Below are positions 24,680 to 34,185 of a stretch of 62,776 bases of DNA, one piece after another (the first letter of the stretch is position 1; every line of letters starts with the position of its first letter). Origin of the DNA: Paracoccaceae bacterium (GTDB lineage Bacteria > Pseudomonadota > Alphaproteobacteria > Rhodobacterales > Rhodobacteraceae). The stretch covers positions 1 through 62,776 of the forward strand of contig JANSYF010000014.1 in the NCBI GenBank assembly GCA_024742575.1, read 5' to 3'. Below the pieces are notes generated by a model. The model had not been told where the DNA came from and did not search any database. It was given only the letters and a program-made list of their open reading frames with translations. The translations under genes and the position numbers were made by a program.

Positions 24680-26181
24680 CCGATCCGGTTCTGCATCTCG
24701 ACGACATCGTCAAGACCTTCCCCGGAGTACGCGCTTTGGACGGTGTCTCTTTCTCGGTCATGCCCGGCGAGGTGCACGCGCTGATGGGCGAAAACGGCGC
24801 GGGCAAATCCACCCTGATGAAGGTGCTGGGCGGGATTTATCAGCCCGATGGTGGTTCTATCCACGTCGGCAAAGAGCAGGTCACCATGTCCGGCCCGCTG
24901 GAGGCCAAGGCCAAGGGGATCGTCTTTATCCATCAGGAACTCAGCCTTGCCGAAGAACTGAGCGTGGCAGAAAACATCTATCTGGGCGAACTGCCCCGCA
25001 AAAGCTTTGGCCGCGTCGATTGGCGCAAGTTGTCTGACCAGACCAACACCATCCTGCAAAAGCTGAACGTTGGGTTTGATGCGACGACCCGCGTGGGGGA
25101 CCTTTCCATCGCCAACCAGCAGATGGTTGAGATTGCCCGTGCCCTGACAGTGGACGCCAAAGCGGTGATCTTTGACGAACCCACCGCGTCGCTGACTGAT
25201 GCGGAAAAGGTCGTGCTGTTTGACGTAATTTCCGATCTGCAAAAAGAAGGCGTCGGCATCATCTATATCTCGCACCGGATGGAGGAGATTTTCAAAATCA
25301 CCGACCGGATCAGCATTCTGCGCGACGGACAATATCAGGGCACGGTAAACACCGCCGAAACCAACGAAGAGGCCGTCACCCAGATGATGATCGGCCGCAA
25401 GCTGGATCTGAGCCGCAATGAGACCCATCACGAACTGGGCGATGTGGCGCTAGAGGTGCGCGGATTAAGCTGTGGCAAGCTTTACCAAGACATCAGTTTC
25501 GAAGTGCGGCGCGGCGAAGTTGTGGGTTTCTACGGGCTGGTCGGCGCGGGCAGAACCGAAATTGCCGAAACGCTGTTCGGTCTGCGTGACCCAAGCGCGG
25601 GGCAGATCTTGCTAGACGGTGAAGAGGTGCGCATCACCTCGCCCAATGACGCCATCGCCCGCGGCATCAGCCTCGTGCCTGAAGACCGCAAGGGGCAAGG
25701 GCTGGTGCTGGGTATGAACTGCCGGGACAACATGACCCTGCCGCAGGTGCAGGACTTGACTTCTGGCCCGTTCGTGGCCGAAGGCGCCGAAGTGGCGATC
25801 TTTGACCAATACCGCGACCGGCTTGATATTCGCACCCCCGGCTGGAAACAGCTGGTCGGCAACCTGTCGGGCGGAAATCAGCAAAAGATCGTCATCGGCA
25901 AATGGCTGTCGATGCACCCCAATGTGCTGATCGTTGATGAACCGACACGCGGGATTGACGTTGGGTCGAAATCCGAAATCCACAAGCTGCTACGCGAACT
26001 GGCCGCGCAAGGCTATGCAGTGATGGTCATCAGTTCAGAAATGCCCGAGGTGCTGCATGTGGCCGACCGGATCGTGGCGATGTATTCGGGCCGGATCATG
26101 CGGACCTTCACCTCTGACGAGGTGACAGAGGATAGCCTTATTCAGGCGATCTCCGGCCTTGGTGGACATGAGGCCGCGTGA
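24676..26181 (+). CDS. Sugar ABC transporter ATP-binding protein (RbsA/MglA-like, two NBDs)
   Basis: A 501-residue double ATPase. NBD1 has Walker A GENGAGKST near residue 38 and Walker B AVIFDEPTAS near 160. NBD2 has the LSGGNQQK signature and VLIVDEPTRGID but its Walker A is degenerate (VGAGRTE), as is normal for RbsA-type proteins. It overlaps the permease by 4 bp upstream and the next gene's start by 1-4 bp downstream. Confidence 0.95.
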   Translation: MTDPVLHLDDIVKTFPGVRALDGVSFSVMPGEVHALMGENGAGKSTLMKVLGGIYQPDGGSIHVGKEQVTMSGPLEAKAKGIVFIHQELSLAEELSVAENIYLGELPRKSFGRVDWRKLSDQTNTILQKLNVGFDATTRVGDLSIANQQMVEIARALTVDAKAVIFDEPTASLTDAEKVVLFDVISDLQKEGVGIIYISHRMEEIFKITDRISILRDGQYQGTVNTAETNEEAVTQMMIGRKLDLSRNETHHELGDVALEVRGLSCGKLYQDISFEVRRGEVVGFYGLVGAGRTEIAETLFGLRDPSAGQILLDGEEVRITSPNDAIARGISLVPEDRKGQGLVLGMNCRDNMTLPQVQDLTSGPFVAEGAEVAIFDQYRDRLDIRTPGWKQLVGNLSGGNQQKIVIGKWLSMHPNVLIVDEPTRGIDVGSKSEIHKLLRELAAQGYAVMVISSEMPEVLHVADRIVAMYSGRIMRTFTSDEVTEDSLIQAISGLGGHEAA

Positions 26182-27038
26182 TGCGCATTGGCTTTGCCGG
26201 ACTGGGCCGCATGGGGACACCCATGGCGCGCAACCTTGCGGCTGCGGGATTTGACCTCACGCTCTGGAACCGCTCATTCGAAAAGGCGCAGGCCATGGCC
26301 GCCGAACTGGGATGCGCCGTGGCCGAAAGCCCGCGCGCGTTGTCGGATGCCTCGGATGTGGTTGTCACCATGTTGGCTGACGACCCTGCGTCTTTGGCAG
26401 TACATGACGGCCTTTTTGCCGGCGCTGCGCGTACCTATGTGGAAATGGGCACCATGAGCCCGGACCATATCTACGCGCTTCAGGCGTTGGCCCCCGAGGA
26501 TACCACGGTGATCGACGCGCCGGTCTCAGGCGCGACACAGGCGGCAACCGATGCGCAACTTCTGATCATGGCAGGCTGCGACCAAGCGACAGCCGCGCCA
26601 TTGTCCCGCTTGTTCGACGCCTTGGGCAAACAGACTATCTGCCTTGGCCGCCCCGGGGCTGGCGCCATCATGAAACTGGCGGTCAATTCCCTGATACACG
26701 GCATCAACCAGACCTTGGCCGAAGCCATGACACTGGCCGAGGCGGCGGGCATCGACAGCGTGCAGGCTTTTGACGTGATCGAAAACAGCGCCGCCTGTGC
26801 GCCGATGCTGAAATACCGCCGTCCCCTTTATCTGGACGAGACGGCACAGGACGTGACGTTCACCGTGTCGCTGGCCCGCAAGGACATGGAGGTCACAGCC
26901 ATGCTTGCCGCAACACTCGGCACCGCGATGCCGCAAGGCCAAGTGACACTCGACACTCTGATGCAGGCCGAGGCGGCGGGCTTTGGCCCACGCGACATGG
27001 CATCCATCCTACCCTTTATGCGAAAGGAACGCCCATGA
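26181..27038 (+). CDS. NAD(P)-dependent beta-hydroxyacid dehydrogenase (3-hydroxyisobutyrate/tartronate semialdehyde type)
   Basis: A 285-residue protein with GLGRMGTPMARNL near 6-18 for NAD(P), the substrate motif DAPVSGATQAA near 113-123 and the catalytic Lys in MKLAVN near 167. The family includes MmsB, GarR and GlxR. A GTG one codon upstream could also start; the ATG overlaps the ATPase stop by one base. It likely reduces or oxidises a 2- or 3-hydroxyacid arising from the imported compound. Confidence 0.9.
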   Translation: MRIGFAGLGRMGTPMARNLAAAGFDLTLWNRSFEKAQAMAAELGCAVAESPRALSDASDVVVTMLADDPASLAVHDGLFAGAARTYVEMGTMSPDHIYALQALAPEDTTVIDAPVSGATQAATDAQLLIMAGCDQATAAPLSRLFDALGKQTICLGRPGAGAIMKLAVNSLIHGINQTLAEAMTLAEAAGIDSVQAFDVIENSAACAPMLKYRRPLYLDETAQDVTFTVSLARKDMEVTAMLAATLGTAMPQGQVTLDTLMQAEAAGFGPRDMASILPFMRKERP

Positions 27039-27745
27039 AAGCAGCCTTGTTTGTTGGTGGTTGGGAAGGCCACGCGCCGACCGCCTTTGCCGATTGGTAC
27101 CGCGATCTATTGCAGGCCAACGGCTTTCAAGTGACCGTCTATGACACGCTCGAGCCGTTGGAACACCCCGAGACCCTTGCCGACCTGAACCTGATCACGC
27201 CAATCTGGTCCTCAGCCCGATCCGGGCACCGCGAAGAGTTCGGCAATATGACCAAACCGCAGGAAGACGGGCTGCTAAAGCTTGTGGGCAATGGCTGCGG
27301 GCTTGCGGGCTGGCACGGGCATATGGGGGATGCCTTTCGTGATCGGCCGACCTATCATTTCCTGATCGGCGGGCAGTTCGTGGCCCATCCGCCGGGCTGG
27401 CCCGACAACCTGCAACCTGCCGAGGATTACATCGATTACGATGTGACCATCTGCAAACCGGATGACCCTATTGTCAAAGGCATCCGAAGCTTCCGCCTCA
27501 CCTCTGAACAATACTATATGCTGGTCGACCCCTCGAACGAAGTGCTGGCCACCACCACCTTTTCCGGTGACCACCTGTGGTGGATCGAAGGCACGGTCAT
27601 CCCAGTTGTCTGGAAACGTCGCTGGGACAAGGGGCGCGTGTTCTATTGCTCCATCGGGCATGAATTGGACGACCTGAAGACACCACAAGTGACCGAAATC
27701 ATACGCCGCGGCGCACTTTGGGCCGCCGCTGGAAAAAACATCTGA
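27035..27745 (+). CDS. ThuA domain-containing protein
   Basis: A 236-residue protein of the ThuA (trehalose utilisation, class I glutamine-amidotransferase-like) family: N-terminal ALFVGGWEGHAP, then GLAGWHGHMGDAFRD and a late FYCSIGHELDD. ThuA-type proteins recur in sugar-modification loci, where some take part in 3-keto-glycoside metabolism with dehydrogenases, but their chemistry is poorly defined. It overlaps the dehydrogenase gene by 4 bp. With the SDRs it supports a sugar-like substrate. Confidence 0.85.
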   Translation: MKAALFVGGWEGHAPTAFADWYRDLLQANGFQVTVYDTLEPLEHPETLADLNLITPIWSSARSGHREEFGNMTKPQEDGLLKLVGNGCGLAGWHGHMGDAFRDRPTYHFLIGGQFVAHPPGWPDNLQPAEDYIDYDVTICKPDDPIVKGIRSFRLTSEQYYMLVDPSNEVLATTTFSGDHLWWIEGTVIPVVWKRRWDKGRVFYCSIGHELDDLKTPQVTEIIRRGALWAAAGKNI

Positions 27746-27767
27746 TCAGATCGAAAGGACATTCCCG

Positions 27768-28625
27768 ATGAAACTGCTGCGCTACGGTGCACCGGGTACC
27801 GAAAAACCCGGCCTTCTGGATGCGGCGGGCCGCGTGCGCGACCTGTCGGCCGTGATTGCTGATATCGGCGGGGATGCTCTGCGCCCTGAAGGCATCGCGG
27901 CCCTGCAAAAGCTCGATCCTGAAAGCCTGCCTCTGGTCGATGGCACCCCGCAAGAGGATTTGCGCCTTGGTGCCTGCGTTGGCAATATCGGCAAATACAT
28001 CTGCATCGGCCTGAACTACGCCGATCATGCAGAAGAGGCAGGCATGCCGATCCCCGAAGAGCCGATCATCTTCAACAAATGGACCTCTGCGGTTTGCGGG
28101 CCGAACGACCCGATCCAGGTGCCCCGCGGCAGCGTCAAAACCGATTGGGAGGTCGAACTGGGCGTCGTGATTGGCAAGCCCGGCGTCTACATCGACGAAG
28201 CCAATGCAATGGACCACGTGGCAGGCTTTTGCGTCATCAATGATGTGTCAGAGCGGGACTTTCAGCTAAATCGCGCCGGCACATGGGACAAGGGCAAGGG
28301 CTGCGACACCTTTGGCCCGACGGGACCGTGGCTTGTCACCAAAGATGAGGTGGCGGACATGGACGCGCTCGAAATGTGGCTCGACGTGGACGGTGAGCGC
28401 ATGCAGTCCGGATCGACAGCGACGCTGATCTTTCGCATTCCGCATATTGTGTCCTACTGCAGCCAGTTCATGAGTCTGCAATCGGGTGATGTCATCTCAA
28501 CCGGCACGCCCCCCGGCGTCGGAATGGGCCAGAAACCGCCCCGCTATTTGCATGGCGGAGAAACGGTCACTTTGGGAATTTCAGGGCTGGGAGAACAAAA
28601 GAGCCGCGTTCAAAAGGCGCTGTAA
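27768..28625 (+). CDS. FAH-family hydrolase (2,4-diketo-3-deoxy-sugar-acid hydrolase type)
   Basis: A 285-residue fumarylacetoacetate-hydrolase-fold enzyme. Metal ligands appear in DWEVELGVVIG (two Glu) and CVINDVSERD (Asp). The N-terminus MKLLRYG and overall length match 2,4-diketo-3-deoxy-L-rhamnonate/fuconate hydrolases, which split the diketo acid to pyruvate plus lactate; members are often misnamed ureidoglycolate lyase. In this locus it is the likely terminal C-C cleavage step. It is the last gene of the rightward operon. The precise substrate is inference. Confidence 0.88.
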   Translation: MKLLRYGAPGTEKPGLLDAAGRVRDLSAVIADIGGDALRPEGIAALQKLDPESLPLVDGTPQEDLRLGACVGNIGKYICIGLNYADHAEEAGMPIPEEPIIFNKWTSAVCGPNDPIQVPRGSVKTDWEVELGVVIGKPGVYIDEANAMDHVAGFCVINDVSERDFQLNRAGTWDKGKGCDTFGPTGPWLVTKDEVADMDALEMWLDVDGERMQSGSTATLIFRIPHIVSYCSQFMSLQSGDVISTGTPPGVGMGQKPPRYLHGGETVTLGISGLGEQKSRVQKAL

Positions 28626-29074
28626 CGCCGGAATAAACGCTCGTTATGACTAAGCTTTCTGGCAACCGCTCATCGGTAAACCGGCATGGCATCCAAACCT
28701 CTCGGTTTTTAAATTGTGAGGTCATGCCGGTACCTGCGCTGCCGGCTGATCTATCAGCTTAAACGCGTCGTTTCAGGGAGCCAATCCCATGCCGTTGCCG
28801 TTGTCGATCATGGCCAAGCGGCAACTGGAAAATTGGATCCTGCCGACGATTTCTCCATTGAGATGGCCGCCGGGCATGAAGGAGGTTTCGTCACATCCAA
28901 AGCGCGACCAACGCGGCGGCTAAGGCGACAGAGACGGCCTCGTTTCGTGATGCACTTGGCGGAAACCCCATCACTTCCGCAGAAAATCAAGCAAATCAAA
29001 CACCGCCATCGACACGAAAATGCCGAATTCCACACTGCTATCAGGCGGTTATGAGATAGCGATCGTGAGGAAAA
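28626..29074. other. Gene-free stretch before tRNA-Ser
   Basis: 449 bp with no credible gene. Frames in it are short and lack ribosome sites or family features. It holds the inverted repeat at 28680-28731 near its left end. Confidence 0.5.
28680..28731 (+). terminator. Inverted repeat with inner hairpin after the FAH gene, possible terminator
   Basis: ACCGGCATG (28680-28688) pairs with CATGCCGGT (28723-28731). Inside the loop, AAACC-TCTC-GGTTT (28695-28708) forms a small hairpin followed by TT and an AT-rich run. It lies 55 bp after the last gene of the ABC operon. Function as terminator is inferred. Confidence 0.4.
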
Positions 29075-29164
29075 TGGCGGAGACGAAGGGATTCGAACCC
29101 TCGAGACCCTTCCGGGCCTACTCCCTTAGCAGGGGAGCGCCTTCGACCACTCGGCCACGTCTCC
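29075..29164 (-). tRNA. tRNA-Ser (anticodon GCT)
   Basis: A 90-nt tRNA read leftward. The acceptor stem GGAGACG (from 29164) pairs with CGTCTCC, then G and an encoded CCA at 29075-29077. The D arm GGCCGAGTGG, the anticodon stem CTCCC/GGGAG with loop CTGCTAA (anticodon GCT), a long class II variable arm and the T arm GGGTTCGAATCCC are all present. It reads AGC/AGU serine codons. Confidence 0.97.
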
Positions 29165-29331
29165 GTCGACCCGTCTAATAGCTGAAACAACCGGGGGCAA
29201 GCGCAAACCTGCGGGTTTTTTTCAATACCATTGAAACCGTGATAGGCGAATGCACGACCTGCTAACTTGTTCGGTTACCACATCGACAAATAGGGGCTGC
29301 GCCGGTTCCATTTACGAAAGGCGACAATGTC

Positions 29332-29991
29332 TCAGACGCTTTTTGGCAGCGGGACGCTTTGCGCCAGCTTGCCCGCGAGATCTGCGCTGAACCGCGCAAC
29401 GAGAGCGTTCGATATTGGCTGACGCCGTTTCATCAGGCGTTTCAAACCGTCAACAGGCCAAGAAACGTAACGCGCGCCTTGCGGAACAAACACCGAAGCA
29501 CTGGCAACGCCCCCTTGCAAGAAAACGATTTCACCAATGAATCCAGGTCCTTTGGCCGGGTAGCGCACACCCTGCTTTTCCAAAGCGAATCCGTCCGTTT
29601 CAAGAAAGTAGAGCCGATCAGACACAGTTCCCTCTGTCAGAACCCGTGTCTCAGTTTCGGCGAGATGGTGATCAGCCAGTTTGATCACGCGTTTGAACTG
29701 GCCCGGCGTAAGAGTTTGGAAGGCCTTATATATCTGCCTATCGCGAGCGCTCATTCCAAAAGTCGACCGCTCGCTCAGGATGATCCCCAAGAGAACAACA
29801 TTCACCACAACCAGCGTCGCAATGGTTGCGACGGATTGCCAGATTGGCGGATTGTGAAGTGCATAAAACGCCATGTCACAGATCAAGCCGGTCACGACCA
29901 GCGTGCGCAGCAAGAGCTCATCTCGCGCAGCGAACCCCAATACTTTTAATCCAAGTCCAACGAAGATCAGGTAAGAATAATACTGTTCCAA
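29332..29991 (-). CDS. Membrane protein with Popeye/cyclic-nucleotide-binding-like domain
   Basis: A 219-residue protein. Three hydrophobic segments lie at about 5-20, 28-45 and 50-72. The cytosolic remainder (about 85-215) reads like a CNB/Popeye beta-roll: GQFKRVIKLADHH, a turn LTEGTVSDRLYFLETDG and a phosphate-cassette-like GFIGEIVFL near 153. This topology matches Popeye-domain (POPDC) proteins, whose bacterial members are uncharacterised. Its start appears to be TTG at 29991, 24 bp after the YchF stop, so it may be co-transcribed with ychF. The ligand, if any, is unknown. Confidence 0.7.
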   Translation of the reverse strand: MEQYYSYLIFVGLGLKVLGFAARDELLLRTLVVTGLICDMAFYALHNPPIWQSVATIATLVVVNVVLLGIILSERSTFGMSARDRQIYKAFQTLTPGQFKRVIKLADHHLAETETRVLTEGTVSDRLYFLETDGFALEKQGVRYPAKGPGFIGEIVFLQGGVASASVFVPQGARYVSWPVDGLKRLMKRRQPISNALVARFSADLAGKLAQSVPLPKSV

Positions 29992-30015
29992 TGTTCGCGG
30001 GCTTTCCGGCGATGA

Positions 30016-31113
30016 TCAGGTGTTGAACAAGAAGTGCAGCACGTCGCCATCCTTGACGATATAACTTTTTCCTTCAGCGCGCATCTTGCCTGCCTCTTTG
30101 GCCGGGTTTTCTCCACCCAGAGTGACGTAATCGTCAAAAGCGATAGTTTCCGCGCGGATGAAGCCCTTTTCGAAGTCGCCGTGGATGACGCCTGCGGCCT
30201 GCGGCGCTGCGGTGCCTTTGGTGATGGTCCAGGCACGGGCCTCTTTCGGACCAACTGTGAAATACGTCTCAAGCTGCAACAGCTGGTAGCCTGCGCGGAT
30301 CACACGGTCGAGGCCGGGTTCCTCGAGGCCCATTTCCGAAAGGAATTCCTGCGCTTCATCTTCGTCCAGCTGGCTGATCTCTTCTTCGATCTGGGCCGAG
30401 ATGACCACGTGGCTGTTGCCTTGTGAGGCCGCCATTTCGCCGACTGCGTTGGACATGGCGTTGCCGTCGGCGGCGTCCGCCTCGGAGACGTTGCAGACAT
30501 AAAGCACCGGCTTGGTGGTCAACAGTTGCAGCATGTCCCACGATTTGCGGTCCTCGGCATCGACGGCAACCGTACGGGCGGGTTTGCCGCCTTCCAGCGC
30601 GGCCAAAGCTGCGCGCATCAGGCGTTCTTGTTGCACCGCTTCCTTGTCGCCGCCACGCACTTTGCGGACGATGTTCTGAAGCCGTTTCTCAAGGCTTTCG
30701 ATATCTGCCAGCATCAGCTCGGTCTCGATGGTCTCGGCATCGGCCACGGGGTCCACGCGGCCATCCACATGCACCACGTCGCCGTCTTCAAAGCAGCGCA
30801 GCACGTGGGCGATGGCGTCCACTTCGCGGATATTGGCCAAAAACTGGTTGCCCAGACCCTCGCCCTTGGACGCACCTTTCACGAGGCCTGCAATGTCGAC
30901 AAAGGTGATCCGCGTCGGGATGATCTGCTTGGACTTGGCAATCTCGGCCAATGTATCAAGCCGCGCATCCGGCACAGCCACATCACCGACATTGGGCTCG
31001 ATCGTGCAGAACGGAAAGTTCGCCGCCTGCGCCGCTGCGGTCTTGGTGAGCGCATTGAAGAGGGTCGATTTGCCCACATTCGGCAAACCCACGATTCCCA
31101 CCTTAAAGCCCAT
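30016..31113 (-). CDS. ychF: Redox-regulated ATPase YchF (OLA1 family)
   Basis: A 365-residue Obg-family P-loop protein with a C-terminal TGS domain. G1 is GLPNVGKST at about 9-17 and G3 is DIAGL. The G4 site reads NVSE rather than NKxD, the change that makes YchF bind ATP rather than GTP. It associates with ribosomes and is tied to oxidative stress and catalase control in other bacteria. Length is standard. Confidence 0.97.
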   Translation of the reverse strand: MGFKVGIVGLPNVGKSTLFNALTKTAAAQAANFPFCTIEPNVGDVAVPDARLDTLAEIAKSKQIIPTRITFVDIAGLVKGASKGEGLGNQFLANIREVDAIAHVLRCFEDGDVVHVDGRVDPVADAETIETELMLADIESLEKRLQNIVRKVRGGDKEAVQQERLMRAALAALEGGKPARTVAVDAEDRKSWDMLQLLTTKPVLYVCNVSEADAADGNAMSNAVGEMAASQGNSHVVISAQIEEEISQLDEDEAQEFLSEMGLEEPGLDRVIRAGYQLLQLETYFTVGPKEARAWTITKGTAAPQAAGVIHGDFEKGFIRAETIAFDDYVTLGGENPAKEAGKMRAEGKSYIVKDGDVLHFLFNT

Positions 31114-31149
31114 GTCGATCTCTCCTGATCTTGCAGATTTGCGCCGCTT

Positions 31150-32532
31150 CTAAGCGTTGCCTGCGGTCGCTGCAAGGCGGCTGAGATTGGGGATCATTTG
31201 GAACCAGAAGCGGTGGTTCAAAAGCACCGCTGCCCCGGCAAGCCCGACGACCAATCCAATCCAGATTCCGGTTGCACCCCAATCCACGACAAAGCCCAGA
31301 ACATAAGCGGCGGGCAGGCCTATTCCAAAATAGGACACGGCGGCAAGGATCATCGGCATCCCGGCATCCTGCACGCCGCGCAGCAGCCCCAGCGCCACCA
31401 CCTGCGCGCCATCCACCAGTTGGAAGATGGCCGCAAGGATCAACAGGGTGATGCCCATGGTGATGATCTCGTCGCGGGCAGGGTCGTCGGGATCGAGAAA
31501 GACTGCAATCAGCGGTTCCGGAAACGCCACAAACAGAACGATCGTCAGCGTCGCGATGAGGGCAGACAGCGCCAATGCGACAACCCCGCCCCGCGCCATA
31601 TGCGGCCAATCCTTGCGACCAAAGGCATTGCCCGCGCGGACAGTTGCAGCGTTGGACAGGCCAAGATGCAACATGAAGGTCATTGAGGCCAGTTGCAGCG
31701 CTATGCCGTGTGCCGCCAGCGGGATTGTTCCAAGCCAGCCCATCATGATGGCCGAAGCGGCGAACAGCATTGTTTCCGACAACGAGGTCAGACCGATGGG
31801 CACACCCAATTTGAACACCTGCACGAACATCTCGTTGTCCGGCTTCCACAGCCGTTGGAAAAGGCTGTGTGCCGGCACGAAAGCGCGGATGTAGACCACA
31901 ATCACCAGCATCGAGAACACATGCGTGCTGAGCGAGGCGATGGCCGCGCCCTGAAGCCCAAGTTCGGGAAATCCCAAATTGCCGAAAATCAGCGCATAGT
32001 TGGCCAGCGCATTATATGGCACTGCCACCACCGTGACCCAGAATACGACCTTGGTTTTCTCCAGTGCGGCCAGGTAGCTTTTTAGAACCATCGTCACCAG
32101 CGCAGGCAGCAGACCAAAAGCCAGTACGCGCAGGTAAATCTGTGTCTCGGCGGCGATAGTAGGCATCTGGCCCAACAGCCGCAGCAACGCCTCCGACCAC
32201 CACAAAAGCGGGAACATCACCACGCAGAACAGCGCCGACAGCCATAGCCCCATGCGGGTGGCGCGGCGGACTTTCTGGTCGTCGCCCTCGGCGGCATAGG
32301 TGGCCACCATGGGCATCACCGCCCAAGCAAAGCCGCAGCCGAACAGGAAGATCGTAAAGAACAGCGTGTTGGCCAGCGTGACCGTCGCCAGCGCCTCGGC
32401 CCCGTACCAACCCACCATGATGGTATCTGTCAGGCCGATGGCCATCTGCGCCATGTGCCCACCCACCAGTGGCAACCCCAAAACGAGGATGGCCCTGACA
32501 TGGGACGGATATGACATTTCCTTTGTGTGCAT
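31150..32532 (-). CDS. MATE family efflux transporter (NorM-like)
   Basis: A 460-residue membrane protein with about 12 helices and the MatE features [19 protein letters not shown] near the N-terminus and [15 protein letters not shown] mid-protein loop ([12 protein letters not shown]). It exports cationic drugs or metabolites using an Na+ or H+ gradient. The start is uncertain between 32568, 32532 and 32517; 32532 gives a normal N-terminus. It lies 50 bp after the NicO-like gene. Confidence 0.92.
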   Translation of the reverse strand: MHTKEMSYPSHVRAILVLGLPLVGGHMAQMAIGLTDTIMVGWYGAEALATVTLANTLFFTIFLFGCGFAWAVMPMVATYAAEGDDQKVRRATRMGLWLSALFCVVMFPLLWWSEALLRLLGQMPTIAAETQIYLRVLAFGLLPALVTMVLKSYLAALEKTKVVFWVTVVAVPYNALANYALIFGNLGFPELGLQGAAIASLSTHVFSMLVIVVYIRAFVPAHSLFQRLWKPDNEMFVQVFKLGVPIGLTSLSETMLFAASAIMMGWLGTIPLAAHGIALQLASMTFMLHLGLSNAATVRAGNAFGRKDWPHMARGGVVALALSALIATLTIVLFVAFPEPLIAVFLDPDDPARDEIITMGITLLILAAIFQLVDGAQVVALGLLRGVQDAGMPMILAAVSYFGIGLPAAYVLGFVVDWGATGIWIGLVVGLAGAAVLLNHRFWFQMIPNLSRLAATAGNA

Positions 32533-32581
32533 AAAGCGTGCGTTAGACCTGTGCCCGGACTGGGGCAAGGATTATGTCAGA

Positions 32582-33490
32582 TCAAAGCGCGCGGATCAGA
32601 AACTGTGCGGCAAGAATGGCAATGACCAAACCAGCCCCGGTTTCGATCAAGCCCGCGATCCGTGCGGTATGCGGGCCATCTGCGAACCGCGCCAATGCGC
32701 CTTCGCGAAATGTCACCGACCCGACTGCGGCGGCAAGGGTCACACTTGCTGTCCCCAATCCCATGGCAAGCGTGCCCAAGATACCCGCAAGGTTGATGCC
32801 CATGCTGACCGACAGGATCAAAAGGAACAGCGCTCCGGTGCAGGGCCGGATTGCGATGGCCCCGATCAACACAAGCGCATCGCGCAACGAACCTACGTTT
32901 CCGGCCTGTTCGGGCGTGGGCGCGTGGGCATGTCCGCAGGTCGTGCAGACGCCATCTTCCTCGTGGTGATGGTGATGGTGATGCCCTGCCGCGCTCCAGT
33001 TCACCCAAAGTCGTCTCAGGCCGCGCAGGGTCAGCCACGCCCCAATGACAAATATCGCAGCATAGCTGAACGGCGCGAACCAGTCTTCGGCAGCACCGAC
33101 CATCGCTTCGCGGCCAAGACCAAGAAACCACACACCGGCATAAACAACGACAATCGCTGTCAGAGCCTGAGCAAGGCTCGACAAAACCGCCAATACTGAA
33201 AGGCGTATCAAGGGCACGCGTTCTGCCAGACCGTACCCGGCAATCAGAACCTTGCCGTGCCCCGGCCCAACCGCGTGGAAAAAGCCGTAGCCGAAACACA
33301 CGCCCATCAGCGTCAGGATCGCGCCCGGTTCGTTCGCGCGAAGCGCCCTAAGACCCCGCGCCATTCCGCTTTGCGCGGCACGTTGCCCTTCGGCCGCCCA
33401 GCGTTCAAGCATCTGCGCGCCATCAAAACCCCAGAGCCAGACGGCAAGACAAACAACGGCGAGAGCAGCTAGTTGGAGGGCGTTGCGCAT
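32582..33490 (-). CDS. Nickel/cobalt transporter, NicO/RcnA-like
   Basis: A 302-residue membrane protein with about 6-7 helices. The motif GHGKVLIAGYG near residue 76 is the NicO-family signature. A cytoplasmic or periplasmic loop near 170-190 has seven consecutive His followed by acidic residues, CTTC and HAH, a clear metal-binding loop. It overlaps the DUF1007 gene by 22 bp, so the two act together. Direction of transport (efflux as RcnA, or uptake) cannot be told. Confidence 0.85.
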   Translation of the reverse strand: MRNALQLAALAVVCLAVWLWGFDGAQMLERWAAEGQRAAQSGMARGLRALRANEPGAILTLMGVCFGYGFFHAVGPGHGKVLIAGYGLAERVPLIRLSVLAVLSSLAQALTAIVVVYAGVWFLGLGREAMVGAAEDWFAPFSYAAIFVIGAWLTLRGLRRLWVNWSAAGHHHHHHHEEDGVCTTCGHAHAPTPEQAGNVGSLRDALVLIGAIAIRPCTGALFLLILSVSMGINLAGILGTLAMGLGTASVTLAAAVGSVTFREGALARFADGPHTARIAGLIETGAGLVIAILAAQFLIRAL

Positions 33491-34110
33491 GACATCGTAA
33501 TTGAATCTGAGAAATGAATACCGACGCGCATCTCGTTGAAGACGTCCTCCATCGAACCGCCATCCAGTTCCTTGTCAACGGCAGCTTGCGCCGCGGCTTG
33601 ATCAGGGTCGGTTACGGTCGCCGTGCACTCGGGCCTTGTCAGCGTCACGCCCTGAGACACGTCATAGGCGACATAATAGGTCGGATCATACTGCAGGACT
33701 TCGATAGCTTCGACAGGAACGGGCGGTATCTCGCGGAAATGGGTCGCTGTTATCAAACCCTCATCAACTGCGATTCCGATGGGACGCGGGCGCGGCATTT
33801 CGATTTTTTCCCCGGCGGAATAGACGTAGAGATCGCCTTCGAACCCTTCCGGCCATTCGATCAGGTCAAACCCGAAAAGCGTGTCCAACTCAGCCTGGGT
33901 CAGTTCCCCATCACCATCGGAATCAAGGCCCATATCCTCTAGGATCAGCAGCGTGAAAAAGTCGTCATAGGTCCACGTGACCGTGACGCCCGTGACCTCA
34001 AGCTGGTCATTGACTTCGAACCGCAGGGCGGTGTCGACAAAGATATGGGGATGCGCGCCAAGCGGCGCTGCAATCAGACCAAGAGCGAGAGCGCAAAATG
34101 CATGTTTCAT
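33469..34110 (-). CDS. DUF1007 family periplasmic protein
   Basis: A 213-residue secreted protein with a signal peptide (about 1-19, ending APLGA) and a mature start HPHIFVDTALRFEV. That start plus the acidic, EF-hand-like LDSDGDGELTQAE stretch near 65-75 defines DUF1007 proteins, which recur beside NicO/RcnA transporters. It may deliver or bind the metal ion. It overlaps the transporter gene downstream. Confidence 0.85.
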   Translation of the reverse strand: MKHAFCALALGLIAAPLGAHPHIFVDTALRFEVNDQLEVTGVTVTWTYDDFFTLLILEDMGLDSDGDGELTQAELDTLFGFDLIEWPEGFEGDLYVYSAGEKIEMPRPRPIGIAVDEGLITATHFREIPPVPVEAIEVLQYDPTYYVAYDVSQGVTLTRPECTATVTDPDQAAAQAAVDKELDGGSMEDVFNEMRVGIHFSDSITMSCATPSN

Positions 34111-34185
34111 ACGAACCGGAGGTAAGACTCCCAGTCCCTTAAAGCAAGGTCATCCACACCCAAGCAGCAGAGAATTGCGCACCAC

